From NCBI RefSeq assembly GCF_019279795.1, contig NC_056731.1, positions 862,575,571 to 862,639,570 of the forward strand: 64,000 nucleotides of DNA, in the 5' to 3' direction. The stretch is from Protopterus annectens (Eukaryota > Chordata > Ceratodontiformes > Protopteridae). Below the pieces are notes generated by a model. The model worked only from the letters and a program-made list of their open reading frames with translations, was not told where the DNA came from and made no database searches. A program made the position numbers and the translations under genes. This document shows positions 9,846-22,449 of the stretch, piece by piece (within the stretch, counting starts at the first letter, position 1; each line of letters begins with the position of its first letter).

Positions 9846-12800
9846 ATTCAGTCTATTGTCTTAGGACAACATAATGTTGAAAATAACAGCCTTATATCTC
9901 ACCCTTCCTAATGCTTCTCAAACAAGCTAATCTTGCCTCCATATTATTTTATTCATTCCAACAGAAGCTTGCCAAAAATGCAGCACTCAGACCACATCAA
10001 CTAAAATACATAGCCACACACATAGTAGTTCCAGACTTTAACCTTGTCTGTCTGCTATGCTATAACATACCTGCATGCTGTACCAAGCTTAGCCATCAGA
10101 ATGGATGTGCTCTTTTTACAACAGAAAACAAACAACACAATTTTCCCACTTCATTCTACATGTTGTCTTCCTTCTTAGCTTGAAACCTGAAGTCAACTTA
10201 GCACAACTGGCATAAATGGCCCCTAACATTCATGATTTCTAAATCCAAGCACACATGACCTTGCACAAGTAAAATACTCACATCCATTGCTCCCTTTTAC
10301 ATGGCAACCAAGACATACATGCCTTGAAATCTTGAGAAAAATGACATTCGATATCTAGACTCAACTTCCTCCAGTTTATGGACATCAGCAGAATACAATC
10401 TTCACAACTCAAAATCTAAAACACCAATATTTTCTTTTTACCATTATACAAAATAATTAAAAACTAGAGCACCTCTATCCCAAAACTATGCATTCCTTAT
10501 AAGACAGATCCAACCCTCATCTTTCACATCAAATTTAAACCATGATTTATACAATAATACTGTGGGTATATACTAAATAATACAAAGTTCAGCTTTGCAG
10601 GTACTTTTCCACATAGTGATAAGTAATAAACTGAGGTGCACTTCCCATAATTTTAATTCTTCCAAAGTTATACAAGCGCCACATAATTATTCTAACAGTG
10701 TAACATAATTTCTGAACACAGAGAGAGCATGATCATTTGGCAAACCCATTTCAATACATATCTCTAATGTAACCCTTGATATTCAAAATAAAGCAGTAGC
10801 ATAAGAAAGCATGACCCTGACCAAATTAAGACATCATTCATGCCCCTATAAAATATCATATTACATGAGCATAGCCTACCCCTACTAAATAAATATATAT
10901 AACAAATGTCAATGTTTACTACATATAACAGATGTGTGTACTTCTTCAAAATGCAGTAGCTTGTTACATATTTATCAGGTAAAGAGAGGAAAACAGCATT
11001 ACCCAAATGTATGTCCCTATTTTACTGTTTTCAAAATATCCAAAAAGCTTATTATTTTACAGTTAAACCTAAATAGTCTTAAAGTATTAAAATAAACATG
11101 TTTACTAGTAGGGCTGCTTCATATACTATGTAATTTAAACAAGCATGTATCTGCAATTCTACCACTACAATGAAATCAAAAATCTTCTTGGTCCAAATTC
11201 ACACTCACAATGCTATTATAGATAGTACCTTATCCTAAACTTGGAAATGTAATGTCTAGTCTTGTATACTAGTTCACACTTATTTACCATTATGGCTGCT
11301 TCCAACACACTGTAATAAGAATATACGATTTGGCAAAATTTTGCTAATCCAGTCAAACAAAAATTCATCTGGCTTTTTATATCAGTCTTAGGCAACACCT
11401 GTCCAATTTGCAACCTGTAATCTTGAACTGAAAATAAAGTGGTCAGCTCAATAATAATTAACAACAGATCATCTCTTTGTATTATTTTCCTCTAATGAAA
11501 TAACCCTCAATTAAAAAAACATTCAAAACAGAAACATTTCCTTTCACACTCAAGAAATATAATCAAACAGCCTGTTTACTTCAACTGGACTATTCGTAAG
11601 TGCTATCTATAATTTATTTATACACTTGCTAAAAATGCTTGCATCTGTACTTATCCTGACCATCTTAAATGTCTTCCCATCCAAATTAGTCCCTTATATG
11701 AAAGATAAACAGCTGTTTAAGCGACCACATTGCATACATATATACATGTTAAGCTTATAAGTAGTCCAAACAAAAATATTTTATTGCACACCTTCAAAAA
11801 TTTAGGAAACAGCCTATTTACATCAGTTAAACTTAAGTAAGCAATTGTACTTGTGTCACATTAAAGGTGTTGCAACCTTCATAAATACCCTATCCTCAGA
11901 ATAAGTTCTATATCAACAGAGTAACAACAATTGCCTAATTGGTCTTCTTGCACTAACATATAAATGTACAGCTTCCCAAATCATATTGTCTCAGTTAGCA
12001 ACATAAACACATTCCTCTGTCTTCTTGCTAATTACGTTATATCCCACCATGTACATCTTTAACATCCTTTCATCTTAACAATGCTCTCATCACTTGAACA
12101 TACATACAATTTAATCAGTCAGGTTGAGTAGATATTCACTGATTAAGTCCATTTACATTCAAGTAGAAATGTTCAACCTCAAACCATAGAGCTCTTGCCA
12201 CACAAAGCAACACTCTTCCTTTTCTATTTCAGTTAGATTGTTTCTTTCATTTCTATTTCACTTCCACAAAACTTGCATATTCTTCTTGATAAGAGAAACT
12301 CGTAATTCATCTCAGCTTCCAAATAATGTAAATGCAGAAGTAATTCTTATACCTTAGATTTCACCTGCTCTGCCTTTGTAAACGCTAGTACACAGTCTGC
12401 CAAAAACTACTTTAATACTATAGTAAATGTCAATCTATATTTTAATGTAACCACTGAATAATTATCATCTACAAAAATGTGATGTCTAGCAATGGTAAAT
12501 TACTTTCCTAGTTGTCACATCTGCCACAAACATGTTTCTTTTCATACCATAGTATAAACTGGACTAAAATTATTGCCAGCTACCAATACTTTCTTTAAGA
12601 CTTGGTGAAATGCCTACTTTCTCAACACCTAAATAACTTTTCATGCAACCAGTTCAATGCACCCTCTTTTCACAGTTCAAAAAATCTTTCCATTTTTCTA
12701 TAACACACAAACCGTTCTCAAATTATTTATACAATCTTTATCCTTCAGCAAAACCAATTGTTGCTCCACATACTCAATAATCCCAACATACTCCATTACT

Positions 12801-13841
12801 TTCTTAAGTTTCTCATCAGCATTCTGATTAATTGGCAATGATGGGGAATTTTGTTTACGCAAAAACTTACAACCCTCCATTTCACTAATTTCTAGATATA
12901 TGTCTAGCTACTAACTGCATTAATTGCCACAAATCCTTGTTTATACTTTCAAAGGGGCTAGCCACTTCTGTAGTATTAAAATAGATCATTTTTAGGTATC
13001 ATCAACTCAATATCACTAACCATTTCTTTCTCCAAGTGAACGATTTTTGTACTTCTTCCCATTTCCTCTGCCTTCATTAAATTCTTGGTACTCTCACAAC
13101 GTTTATCAAATTTGCCTCAAATAGTTTAATATAACACAAAACAAGAACTTCAATTATCAATGATATATGTAGCAATCTGAGGAAACAACCATTTAAGCGA
13201 AGCACATGTTTTCCATATTTTCTTGATGCTCATAAACTTCTTTTTCAAAGATAAGTGGTCATAAAAAGGGGGTGTCTAAAAAGGATATATATTTTTATCT
13301 CTGACAAATATCAATTAATCTGAACAACTACTCAGTGGTGACTGGTTATGTTGAACCCTGCAGATCAGGCAGCTTCCCTCTGCAGCTTCGCAAAGAATGT
13401 GCACCAAGACATTGCTTATGTTACATGCACTTTAGAAATGGGACAGAGTTTTTTGTTTAATGGCCCATCTAGCAACTCTCTTATTCATATGGTACATTTC
13501 TTTAGTGAAATCCATCTCTTTATATAGCACAAGTGTTGCATAGTTTAGCACCCTGCATGAATAACATGGCATATACATCAGTATGCTTCCCACATCTCTA
13601 CTACATAGGACTCCTTATTTTATGTACAAACAGCTGAACCACAGCATCAAACGTAGAGGGGTTTCTCTCTAAAATCCCAATCTTCAGAGGCCAGAAATTA
13701 CTGTTGGACTTTTTTTTTTAATATACGGACCATCATACCATAGTTTTTTCAGGCAATTCTGGTGGCTTCCATCAAGACATCCACCACACAAACAACACTC
13801 AAAAGATGAAGTAAAGATATTCTGCTGCCTCCATTGTCAAG
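9846..13841. other. AT-rich unassigned intronic region
   Basis: About 4 kb has no recognised gene or named repeat. The + frame at 9911-10183 (90 codons) and the minus frames at 10764-11006, 11216-11464 and 12698-12880 show no family motif. Weakly similar segments occur at about 11555-11605 and 11795-11850 (both contain CAAACAGCCTGTTTAC-like sequence). Old tandem or dispersed repeats may therefore be present. Confidence 0.35.
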
Positions 13842-14560
13842 ATGGTGTTGAGTCAGTTGGTCAGCCCCCTAGTGACACATCAGTTCAGGGTACTCCCTCA
13901 GTTTAATAGGTCTGTGGGAGTGGGGGCTAGGGAACTGGCACTCTTTTCATTATTCAAGTCTTCCACCAAGGATTCGATGGCAGACTCAGTATGCCTAGTC
14001 TTTTTGAAGGCTTTGTTTGGGGCCACTTAGGTGGTGTGCTCAGATGATGAAGAGTCCCCTTCTCAGGCCAACTTGTAGATTCATGAAGACTTGAGGTTCC
14101 TGGGACATGACAAGTTGAAAGACACAGGCATGTATTGGAAATCCTATGTTCCTGCATTGTTGGGAGCAACATATGACATTGACAGGGACCAAGAAATGGT
14201 AATTTATGTCCTGACACTGACATAAGTGCTAGCAGCTGGAGTACCAATGTTAATGCCACTGACCTCAGAAACATCACTGCTGAATAGCCCAAAACCAATG
14301 TCAAAGAGGCCATCGACAATGCTGGCATCAGGAACTATGTGCCCAACATTGAGATCAAGACTATTTGCATTACTTGTGTCAGCAAGGTCATCATTAAGAC
14401 CACTATCTAGGATATGACCAATGTTGCTGGCATGAATGATAAGATATATAGTGTCAATAAAAGATTCAGTACTGAGACTGGAAAGGAAGCTGTCGACCTA
14501 GTTACTAATACTAATGAAAAATGCTGTACTGGTGAAGGCATTATTGGAAGATGAAGGCTT
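13842..14560 (+). other. Coding-like but unidentified region with stops
   Basis: The + strand can be read with few interruptions: 62 codons to a stop at 14030, then a stretch including SDDEESPSQANL and YDIDRDQEMVIYV, then frame changes to 14560. Its GC content is higher than the flanking AT-rich DNA. It resembles a decayed coding sequence, but no domain or family was recognised. The minus strand is also open at 13954-14328, so strand is uncertain. It may be a piece of an element not otherwise represented here. Confidence 0.25.
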
Positions 14561-15429
14561 TAAAGAAAGACCATAAAGTAGTCCTTATGGAACACTTGGA
14601 ATAGGGAAACAGGGTACCAGATTACTTGCCCTAAGCCCTATCAATTGTCTCTGCCACCCATTTATAATCTGTAACAAGACAGGCATGAGAGGGGATAGAT
14701 CTTGGTGTAACTGGGTAAGAAACACGAGTATTCTGAAGGATTTCTCTCCTGATAAGCTCTACTAACCACCACTACTGACAGCTTAACTGTCTCTGAGATC
14801 TGTATCCTTAACTTTAATTTTTGTAATAGGTTTCAAGACATGGTATGAAGATCAGGAAGACTTGGCAAGATGCAGAAGGAGCAGGCATCTTCCAAGTCTT
14901 AGAAGGGAAGGTGTGAAGCACTCATTTATTAATGAAAAAAAGAGGAGTCAAGGAGCTCATAAGCTTCAGACTGGGTAAATAAAAAACATTCTCTGTTAGG
15001 TGAATCTTGAGCAACTTCTTCTCATTGTGAGGTGTGGATTTGTTAAAGTCCCTTCAGAGGGAACATATTTAAGAAATATGCATTTACCTCAGACAATAAA
15101 GACCCTGAGTAAAACTGTCAGCTGTTGGGATGCTCCTGTTATAAGCACATGATGAAAAAAATATTTAGATATCTTGACATACAAAAGTAACCTAACCCCA
15201 AAAGGGAAAAACAGAATATAAAGAAATATGGCAGGAAGTTGTTTAGTAAATAAAAGAAAAAAAGGTAACCATAAGATAGAAGTTATCTCTAATAACAGTG
15301 AGCAAAAGGATTTTATTCCCAAAGTTTCATCTTTTCCATCAAATTAAAGAAAAATTGCTTGGGGACATTTGTTGCCATCTTAATGAAATACAATAAAGAA
15401 GATCTGGAGTGACATGAAATCTTGTTATA
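14561..15429. other. Unassigned; includes a short dispersed repeat
   Basis: No coding feature was recognised. CTGACAGCTTAACTGTCTCT near 14775-14815 recurs almost exactly near 37030-37072, within a ~42-bp similar block, so part of this stretch belongs to an unnamed dispersed repeat. Confidence 0.35.
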
Positions 15430-17180
15430 TGTATCACCAAACACCATCATACTAGGTGACTTCAATTACCCTAATATAGACTGGGAACACTACTCAAGCC
15501 CAAACACCCTAGCCCAAAAGTTCCTGGAATTCATAAACTCAAATGCCATGGAACAACTAGTCACCATCCCCACAAGAGGAGATAACATACTTGATCTCAT
15601 CATCACGAACATGGGAGCACAATGTTCAACACCGGAAGTATACCCCTCACTGGTGAGATCAGATCACAAACTAATCTCGCTGGAGGTCCTCATCCCACCC
15701 CCACCTGAAATAAAAAGACCACAGTAAAGAACTTCTCAAAAGCCGCTTCACACTTCTAAAGACTAGTGTGGTCTCCTTTAAGGCCCCGAGCCGGGGGAAA
15801 ACAGTACTCAAGCCGCTGAATCACTTACAAATGCCTTCTAGCACCTGCAGGACTGCATGGATAAGGCAATCCCAAGCAAAACAAAGAATCTCTGTACCAA
15901 AGGCCAGTCTGGTGGACCCCAGCCATAAACAAACTCTACAACAAAAGGAAGAAGCTACTACAAGATAGAGCAAAATCCTTAAAAGGTAAGACACCCTTGA
16001 TCACTATAAGTAAAAAACTAAGAGCTCTCATAAAATCATCCAAAGCAAATTTCGAGAGAAAAATAGCTAAAGACTCAAAAGACAATCATAAGGCCTTCTT
16101 TAGCTATGTTAGAAACCTGGAGGAAACTCCCAGATATGCTCAGAACTAGTTCAAAATGATGTGAAGATTACTGATCCTACAGACATTGCCAACATACTGG
16201 CTGACAGGTTCAGTGCAAACTTCTCCCCCCCCCCAAAAGGAGAGATATCTAAAAAAAAGCAGCCCCCCCCCAACATCTCCCAGCGCCAAGGAGAACTCTG
16301 CCCAAAAAACACAGCATCCATGGGACCTGATGGTGTCCCCGCTGTGTGCTCCACGAACTCAATGAGGAATTAAACCCACAACTAGGACAGCTGTTTAATC
16401 AAAGTCTTACCTCTGGTCCCACTTCACAAAGGCGGTGCCTCCACTGACTGGAAATTACCGCCCATTAGCTTGACAAGCCTTATCTGCAAAGCCATGGAGA
16501 GGATCATAATGGACCTCATAAATAAAGACATAGGGAATTTGCAGACTTTGGATCCAACCCAGTTTGGCTTTGTCAAAGGCAGATCATGCCTTTTAAACTT
16601 GGTTGACTTTTTCAAACAGTCACCAAAGCCATTGATGAGGGAAAGGCAGTCCATACAGCCTACCTCGATCTGGCTGGTATCATTGAAAAACTCACAGCTT
16701 TAATGTAACCACCCATACATCACAAGATGGGTAAAAACTGGCTGAGTGACAGAACCCACAGGGTCAGAGTTGCTGGCCATGTCAGACTCAAAGCCTGTCA
16801 CAAGTGGTGTGTACAAGCAAACACAGGAGGGTTATGGGACAAAACAAAGTTTGCAAACTTAGTAGAAAACACATCTGACACAGATATCCTTCAGAAGGGT
16901 CTCACAGAACGATAATAACTTGCCAGAGCCACGCCTAAAGTTAAATGCCTACCAAATAGGTGGCAATCCACTGAGCACAGAAGAAGTTATCAGGACCTGG
17001 GGACCCAGGTTGATAGTAGTCTGTCATTCGACACCCATGTAGCTTCTACATTGCCCACCTTATCATCCAGATTTGATGAATATGCTTCACCTCAAAAATC
17101 TAGATCCATCAGAGCCGCTGGCCTTGTTCAAGAGAAATCTTGACCAATGGATTATGAACCTATGAACCTATGAACCTATT
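15430..17180 (+). mobile_element. CR1 LINE copy 1, truncated and internally deleted
   Basis: The copy begins inside the endonuclease (ILGDFNYPNIDWEHYSS, near 15450) and runs through SLVRSDHKLISLE. It continues with RT-domain pieces (MERIIMDLINKD, DPTQFGFVKGRSCLLN near 16500-16600). It ends with ATGAACCT repeats at about 17153-17180, the 3' microsatellite tail that defines CR1-type ends. Compared with copies 2 and 3 it has many frameshifts and stops. Deletions remove parts of the RT, including the FADD block region, and most of the C terminus. It is antisense to the host gene and clearly older than copies 2 and 3. Confidence 0.85.
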
Positions 17181-17184
17181 CGCT

Positions 17185-17380
17185 CCAATTCCAAAAGACT
17201 TGCTCTCAGAGCAAGTGAGCACTTACACTGAGAACAGGCTGACACAGTAGGTGTTTTGGAATCAGGTCTCCTTAGTAAGCATGTTTATAGATAGGCCTTA
17301 CACCAAAGTAAGTCACTTATAATGAGGGCAGGTCTTTTGGAATAAAGGTAGACTTACACTGAGAGCAATGCTTTTGGAAT
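17185..17380. repeat. Small foldback (inverted-repeat) element
   Basis: ATTCCAAAAGACTTGCTCTC (about 17188-17207) pairs with CTGAGAGCAATGCTTTTGGAAT (17359-17380) in inverted orientation with few mismatches. The unit is just under 200 bp and starts directly after the CR1 copy 1 tail. Internal partial copies (CTTACACTGAGA) also occur. It may be a MITE; no target duplication was identified. Confidence 0.45.
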
Positions 17381-19130
17381 CTTGCCCATGCTGTGAAAGG
17401 AGGAAGAGTCCTTAGCAGCCTGGGAATGTTTTATCTGCCAAATGGTCCTAATGCTTGTAGCACTAGTCCTGTTGTTACAGAGAATGGATCTCCTGTTATT
17501 AAATCAATAGTTTACGTGGCCATAATGGAGCTATGAGTATAATGCTGGCTTTGGATGGCACCAGATAAAAAGTGGAATGCAAAGTTTGAAACCAAGAAAA
17601 TTAAAATGCATCTTTTCTGCAGTCTCATTACATAACAGGGAGCAAAAGGTTTGTATTATTTCTGTTGAGGTGTTTCCTTTGGTCATGCTCCACATAAAAG
17701 TAATGTCTTGAAAATTATGCATATTCAGTTTCCATTCATGAGCCAGTTATCTGCATGCTGATTAAGTCTGCCAGTTGGCTCTGTGGTCCTAATAGATGTA
17801 CTGCAGAAAGGTTCAAGTTTTGATGAATGGTCCAGTGCTAGATCAAAACTTGCTGATGCATTACATTTATGTGTTTATGTTGGTTTGAAGGAGACTCAGA
17901 AGGAAGCCATCCTGAAAGCTGTCGGGCTGTGCCACTGCTATCACTTCTTTCAGAGTGCTATGAAAAGATCTTTTCTTGATGAACCAGTTATTTTGCAATG
18001 ACAGACTACTAGTGGGCTCTTAAGCATAATCCAAAGAGGCTGTCATTAGATGCTATGTTACTGCTGAATGAAAGAGAGAACTTCTTTGGCAGGTGGATAG
18101 GGTCTAAACACCATGGAAATTAGAGTACAGTACAGTCATCTCTACAGAAACTGAAGACTGGTTACAAACATTTCTAAAGGTTTATTGTAGTCTTCATATA
18201 TGGAGCCTTGAACACAGAATTAGGATACACATGATAACACATATTCTAAGGTCCATATGTGTTGTCTTGCTATAGTTGTGTGCTATTTGGAAAAGTCTGT
18301 CATCACAGTTTGAATTTTTAGCTATTTCTACCGAAGAAGAAAGATCTCCATCTGAAGGGATTCTATAAAGTTTTCTAGAAAACTTGTTTAAGATATAGGA
18401 ACAAGAAATGATTTATTTTGGTTTACTGTTATTCTAAAGGACTGCGTCAAATAAATTTTCAGAGTGAACAGCTGCTATAACAGGTCCTGCGGTTGAGCAA
18501 CCAGCTAGCAAATGCTCAGATTAGGAAAGATGGTTATGTTTTCTTTCATGAGACATGGAAACACTGGAGCTGCATAGTATAAATGGCAGAATTGAAAAAT
18601 TAAAGTGATGATCAGCTATCTGAAAACTGAGGTACTTCTTCTAGGACAGTCTTACTGGAATGTGAAAGTAACACTGTCCATATCTAGAGTTGACATAAAG
18701 GATCCTTTGTAAAGCAGCAATGACAGTGTTGTCCCTTTTAGAGATCAGAAATAGCCTGGAATGGGAGTTCTATCCTCTTTTAGTAAGAGGCACTCAAAAG
18801 CCTGATTCATCATTTAAACACTGTTACCTAATGCATTGCGGTATTGTGGACAGAAGAGGACTTTTTTTTCAGAAATTTTGTTTTGCAGCTATGAGCTAGT
18901 GTATGTAACACCAACTTGTCTGTGACAATTTCCCCCCAAAGAGAACTGATGGAACTGGAACCAAAAGGGGAGGGAGGGAAGGAATACCACATAGTCACTT
19001 GGGGGACGTTATATGGCATTTCTCCAGAGCTAGAAATAGCTGGGGATTGTTTTCCTATAAATTGTGGCCATGAGGTCCTGGACAGGTTTATCTTTCATGC
19101 AGAATGTCATATTTGCACAGTAATTTCTGT
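17381..19130. other. Unassigned intronic stretch
   Basis: A few frames of 60-80 codons (17783-18001, 18916-19158) show no family motif. No exon-like or repeat structure was recognised before the DIRS copy C terminus. Confidence 0.35.
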
Positions 19131-19149
19131 AAAAATTAAAATTATATAC

Positions 19150-19590
19150 TTACCATAACTATATATACTCTCTTCTGATTTTCATCTGGTTCAACACCTG
19201 GGTTATCAGATCTGACTGGATTTGGCACTGACTCTGAAGCTTCTTTTGGTTCCAGGGTACTGGTTCCTCCCCTACCCATAATCCCCTGTATTCTGCCCTA
19301 ATACCTCAGATTGAGTTTGCCCATCTAATCAAATCACTTAAAATCTTGTAAATATGATAATAGTTTCAATTATATTTAAGACAGGGAGAAAGGGAAAAAC
19401 AGAACAGGACTGTTCACAGACAGGGAGTTGGGCAGTAACCCACCAAGTATCCTGAAGTCACATGTGTCAGTTTAGAAACGGGAAAAGAGAGAGGGAGGTT
19501 GAACCAGATGGAAATCAGACAACATGGATCTATCATTATGCTAAGTATATAACTTTTGTATCAAACGTTGTCTATTTTTGCCCAATTCAG
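19150..19590. repeat. DIRS C left terminal repeat and internal complementary region
   Basis: The left terminal repeat occupies about 19150-19330. At 19498-19545 the sequence reads back as the reverse complement of the outermost left end (ACCAGATGGAAATCAGACAA against its counterpart near 19165-19190). It then runs into sequence resembling the other end. This fused arrangement templates end joining in DIRS replication. Confidence 0.6.
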
Positions 19591-19639
19591 CACGCGAGAC
19601 AGATTCCCAAGCTGTCTCTCTGGGTGGTATCAAGGAAAG

Positions 19640-20640
19640 ACATTCCTGAGGATGCTGGAGCCAAAAGAGGAATGTGACCTAGAATGTATATCCAGTTTTT
19701 AATTAGACACAAAGTATGGACTGTGGACCAAATCACTGCAGCACACGTCATCAATGGGAAGACTTCTGGAGAATACTGCTGAAGTAGATATTGCTCGAGT
19801 TAAATGAGCTTAGATTGAAAAGCCAACTTCTTTTTGTTATAGACAAATGAAATAAAGTCTGACAACCATCTTGAAAGGGTAACTTTAGTAACAGCTTTTT
19901 CTAGTTTCTGTTTTGAAAAGGCAATAAACAACTGATTAGATTTTCTGAATTGTTTTGTTCAATGAAGACAGAATCTGAGTTGATGATGAACATCTAACAT
20001 ATGTAACATGTATTCACCCATGCTAGAGTATCTGGGAAAACATACTGGTAAATTTATGGACTGATTCAAGTTTGTTTCGGATGCCACCTTGGGAAGAAAG
20101 GATGCATTAGTCTTAAGAGAAAACCCATCCTTGTGAAAAACTAGATAAGATGTTTAACAGGAAAATGCTTGTAATTTCAAAATCTGTCTAGCTGAGGTAA
20201 CTGCCACCAGAAAAATTGTTTTCTGGGTCAGAAACTTAAGATCTACTGTGGCCTCACATTCAAAGGGTGGTTGTGTTAGAGCCTGTAGCATAATGGTTAT
20301 ATCCCATGACGGAACTGGACCCCTGATGGGAGGTTGTAGAAAAAAAGGTTCCTTTCAGAAAGGCTTTTAAGATCTTTAGGGAAGCTATAAAGGAATCATT
20401 ATAGCCTATGTGGTAGTTAAGAGATAGCTGTCACTTCAGCTTTAATGGTGGAATAACTGGAACCTTTGACAAAGGGTTCAGATAAAACTTCTAAGATGGA
20501 TGGGACAGGAGCTAAGAAGGGATACAATCCTTTGGAAACTGCCCAAATAACAAATCTCTTCCTTTTGCTATGGTACACCTTTTTTTGCAGATGGCTTCTG
20601 AGAAGCTGATATGATCTTGACAACTATAGTGGGAAGTCTC
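19640..20640 (-). pseudogene. DIRS C tyrosine recombinase (decayed)
   Basis: Minus-strand fragments match the recombinase of copies A and B. They include RKRFVIWAVSKGLYPFLAPV..ILEVLSEPFVKGSSYSTIKAEVTAIS (20623-20417; counterpart KWKRF..WA...NIDPF.AP...ILEFL.ELF). Later fragments cover the box-I region and the C terminus. Stops and frameshifts are frequent. The family enzyme integrates a circular DNA intermediate without target duplication. Confidence 0.65.
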
Positions 20641-21069
20641 TGGCTATGGTTAGAACTGGAGAAACCATGCATTTAGTTTCATGCACATCTGGTCCACAGG
20701 AGGCAAATCAGATGGGTGAGATAAAAGATCTGGATAATGATCCAACATCCATGAGGGATGTACTAGTACAGACCACAGTAAGGGTAACCATGTTTGACTG
20801 GCCAGAAGACAGCAATGAGGATCACCCTGGTTTTGCACTGTCTGGCTTTCTGGATAAACTTGGTCATTAGAGGTAGGGGAGGAGAAGCATACAGAAGAGC
20901 TGGGGGCCAACTGTGGACCAGAGTGTCCCTTGGTGATTGACCCTGTGGAGGAATCAGGGCAAAGTAAGTGCTGCATCTGTTGTTGAGGGAAGAGGTACAC
21001 AGGCTGCAGCAAAGTTTGCCCCAGTGATGAAAGATCAAGGTTGGCATTGTTGGGTTGAGGGACCACTCA

Positions 21070-22290
21070 TGGTAAGTCAGAATAATACTGCTCAATCTGT
21101 CTGCTAAGACAATGGATGAACCTGGGATGTGCATTCCTATCAAAAAGTGGCATAAGGACATTGCCCACTGCCAGATCCTCTTGGCCTCTCAACAAAGCAG
21201 ATAGGAATGTGTTCCTCCTTGTCTGTTGATGTATCATGCCACAACCATGTTGTCTGTCTGTATGGAAATCACTCCCTTGGGGTGGAGATCATAAAAAGCC
21301 TGCAACACCTGTAGGATCACCCTCATCTCCAAGATACTGATGTGACGATTAGCCTCTATGGGTGACCATGCACCTTGGATCATCCTCCCTTTGAAATGCC
21401 TCCCCCACCCTAAAAGGGAAGTGTCCATGGTTGCTACTGCTACTAGTGTGTCCATGTGAAAAGGGAGACCTTATGTCCCTCAAGATGGTATAGTCTACCA
21501 GGCAATGTGCCGGATATGGGTGAGCCGAATCGTTGCATGTAACAAATGAACCCGCTGAGACCACTGTACTGTTAGGGTCCATTGGAGTACTCTCATATGG
21601 TATCCGGCTAGTGGAACCATCAGTATTGTAGATGCCATTTGACCCAACAGACATAAGATCAGTCTTGGTAGAGGCGAGACATGATAAAGCACCTGCATTG
21701 CTGTCAGAGGTAAAGATAAAACCCTGGTTTGGGGAAGGCTGGCAATCTGTAAGTTGGTATTAAGGTGGCATCCTAGTTATTGCGCTGGAATCATATGACA
21801 CTTGAGAAAATTTACTGTTATCCCTAAGTTCTGCAACCACTGGAGTACAAGATCCAGATGATGTAACACTAAGTGCTCGGAGGCAGCAGTTAGGAGCTAG
21901 TCATTTAGATAGAGAAAAACTCGGATCCCTAGCAGATGCAAGTACCCTGTTACCACTACCATTATCTTAGTGAACATCCTGGGTGCTGTGGTGAGACCAA
22001 AAAAGTGGTAATGACTGTCTCACAGATGGGAATGAAGGAATCTACTGGAACGCACCTCTATCTTCACATGAGATTACGCATCCTCGAAGTCTACTGAGCA
22101 CATCTGATTGCTCTTTCTCAGCAGAGGTAATACGAATTGAAGTGTGACCATCCAGAATTTTGTCTGTTTCATGAACTGATTCAGGTGACTTACAGCCCAA
22201 ACTGGTCTGAGGTCCCCTGTCTTCTTTGGTACTAAAAAGACCCTTGAGTAGACTCCAGATTCTAACTCATCTTGGGGGACTGGTTGGATG
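21070..22290 (-). pseudogene. DIRS C reverse transcriptase-RNase H (decayed)
   Basis: Minus-strand pieces read SRVFLVPKKTGDLR-like sequence near 22240 and an RT active-site relic YLND followed by a stop near 21910. The RNase H segment at 21455-21234 includes LLGWGRHFKGRMIQGAW and IQTDNMVVA (counterpart IQTDNMSVVWYINKQ). The catalytic YLDD has lost one Asp, and the frame is broken many times. Confidence 0.7.
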
Positions 22291-22449
22291 ACTGTTTTTT
22301 CTAGTAGTTTTGAAACTTTTAGTGCTGCTGGTTGCTACTGACTGGTTGAAATATTGGAGACATTCCTCTTCTGAGGAGGAGGAAGAGAAAAGGGAATTGA
22401 ATAGCCTCTGGAAATTTTCTTTAGCACCCAAGAATCTGTGGTTATGTTT

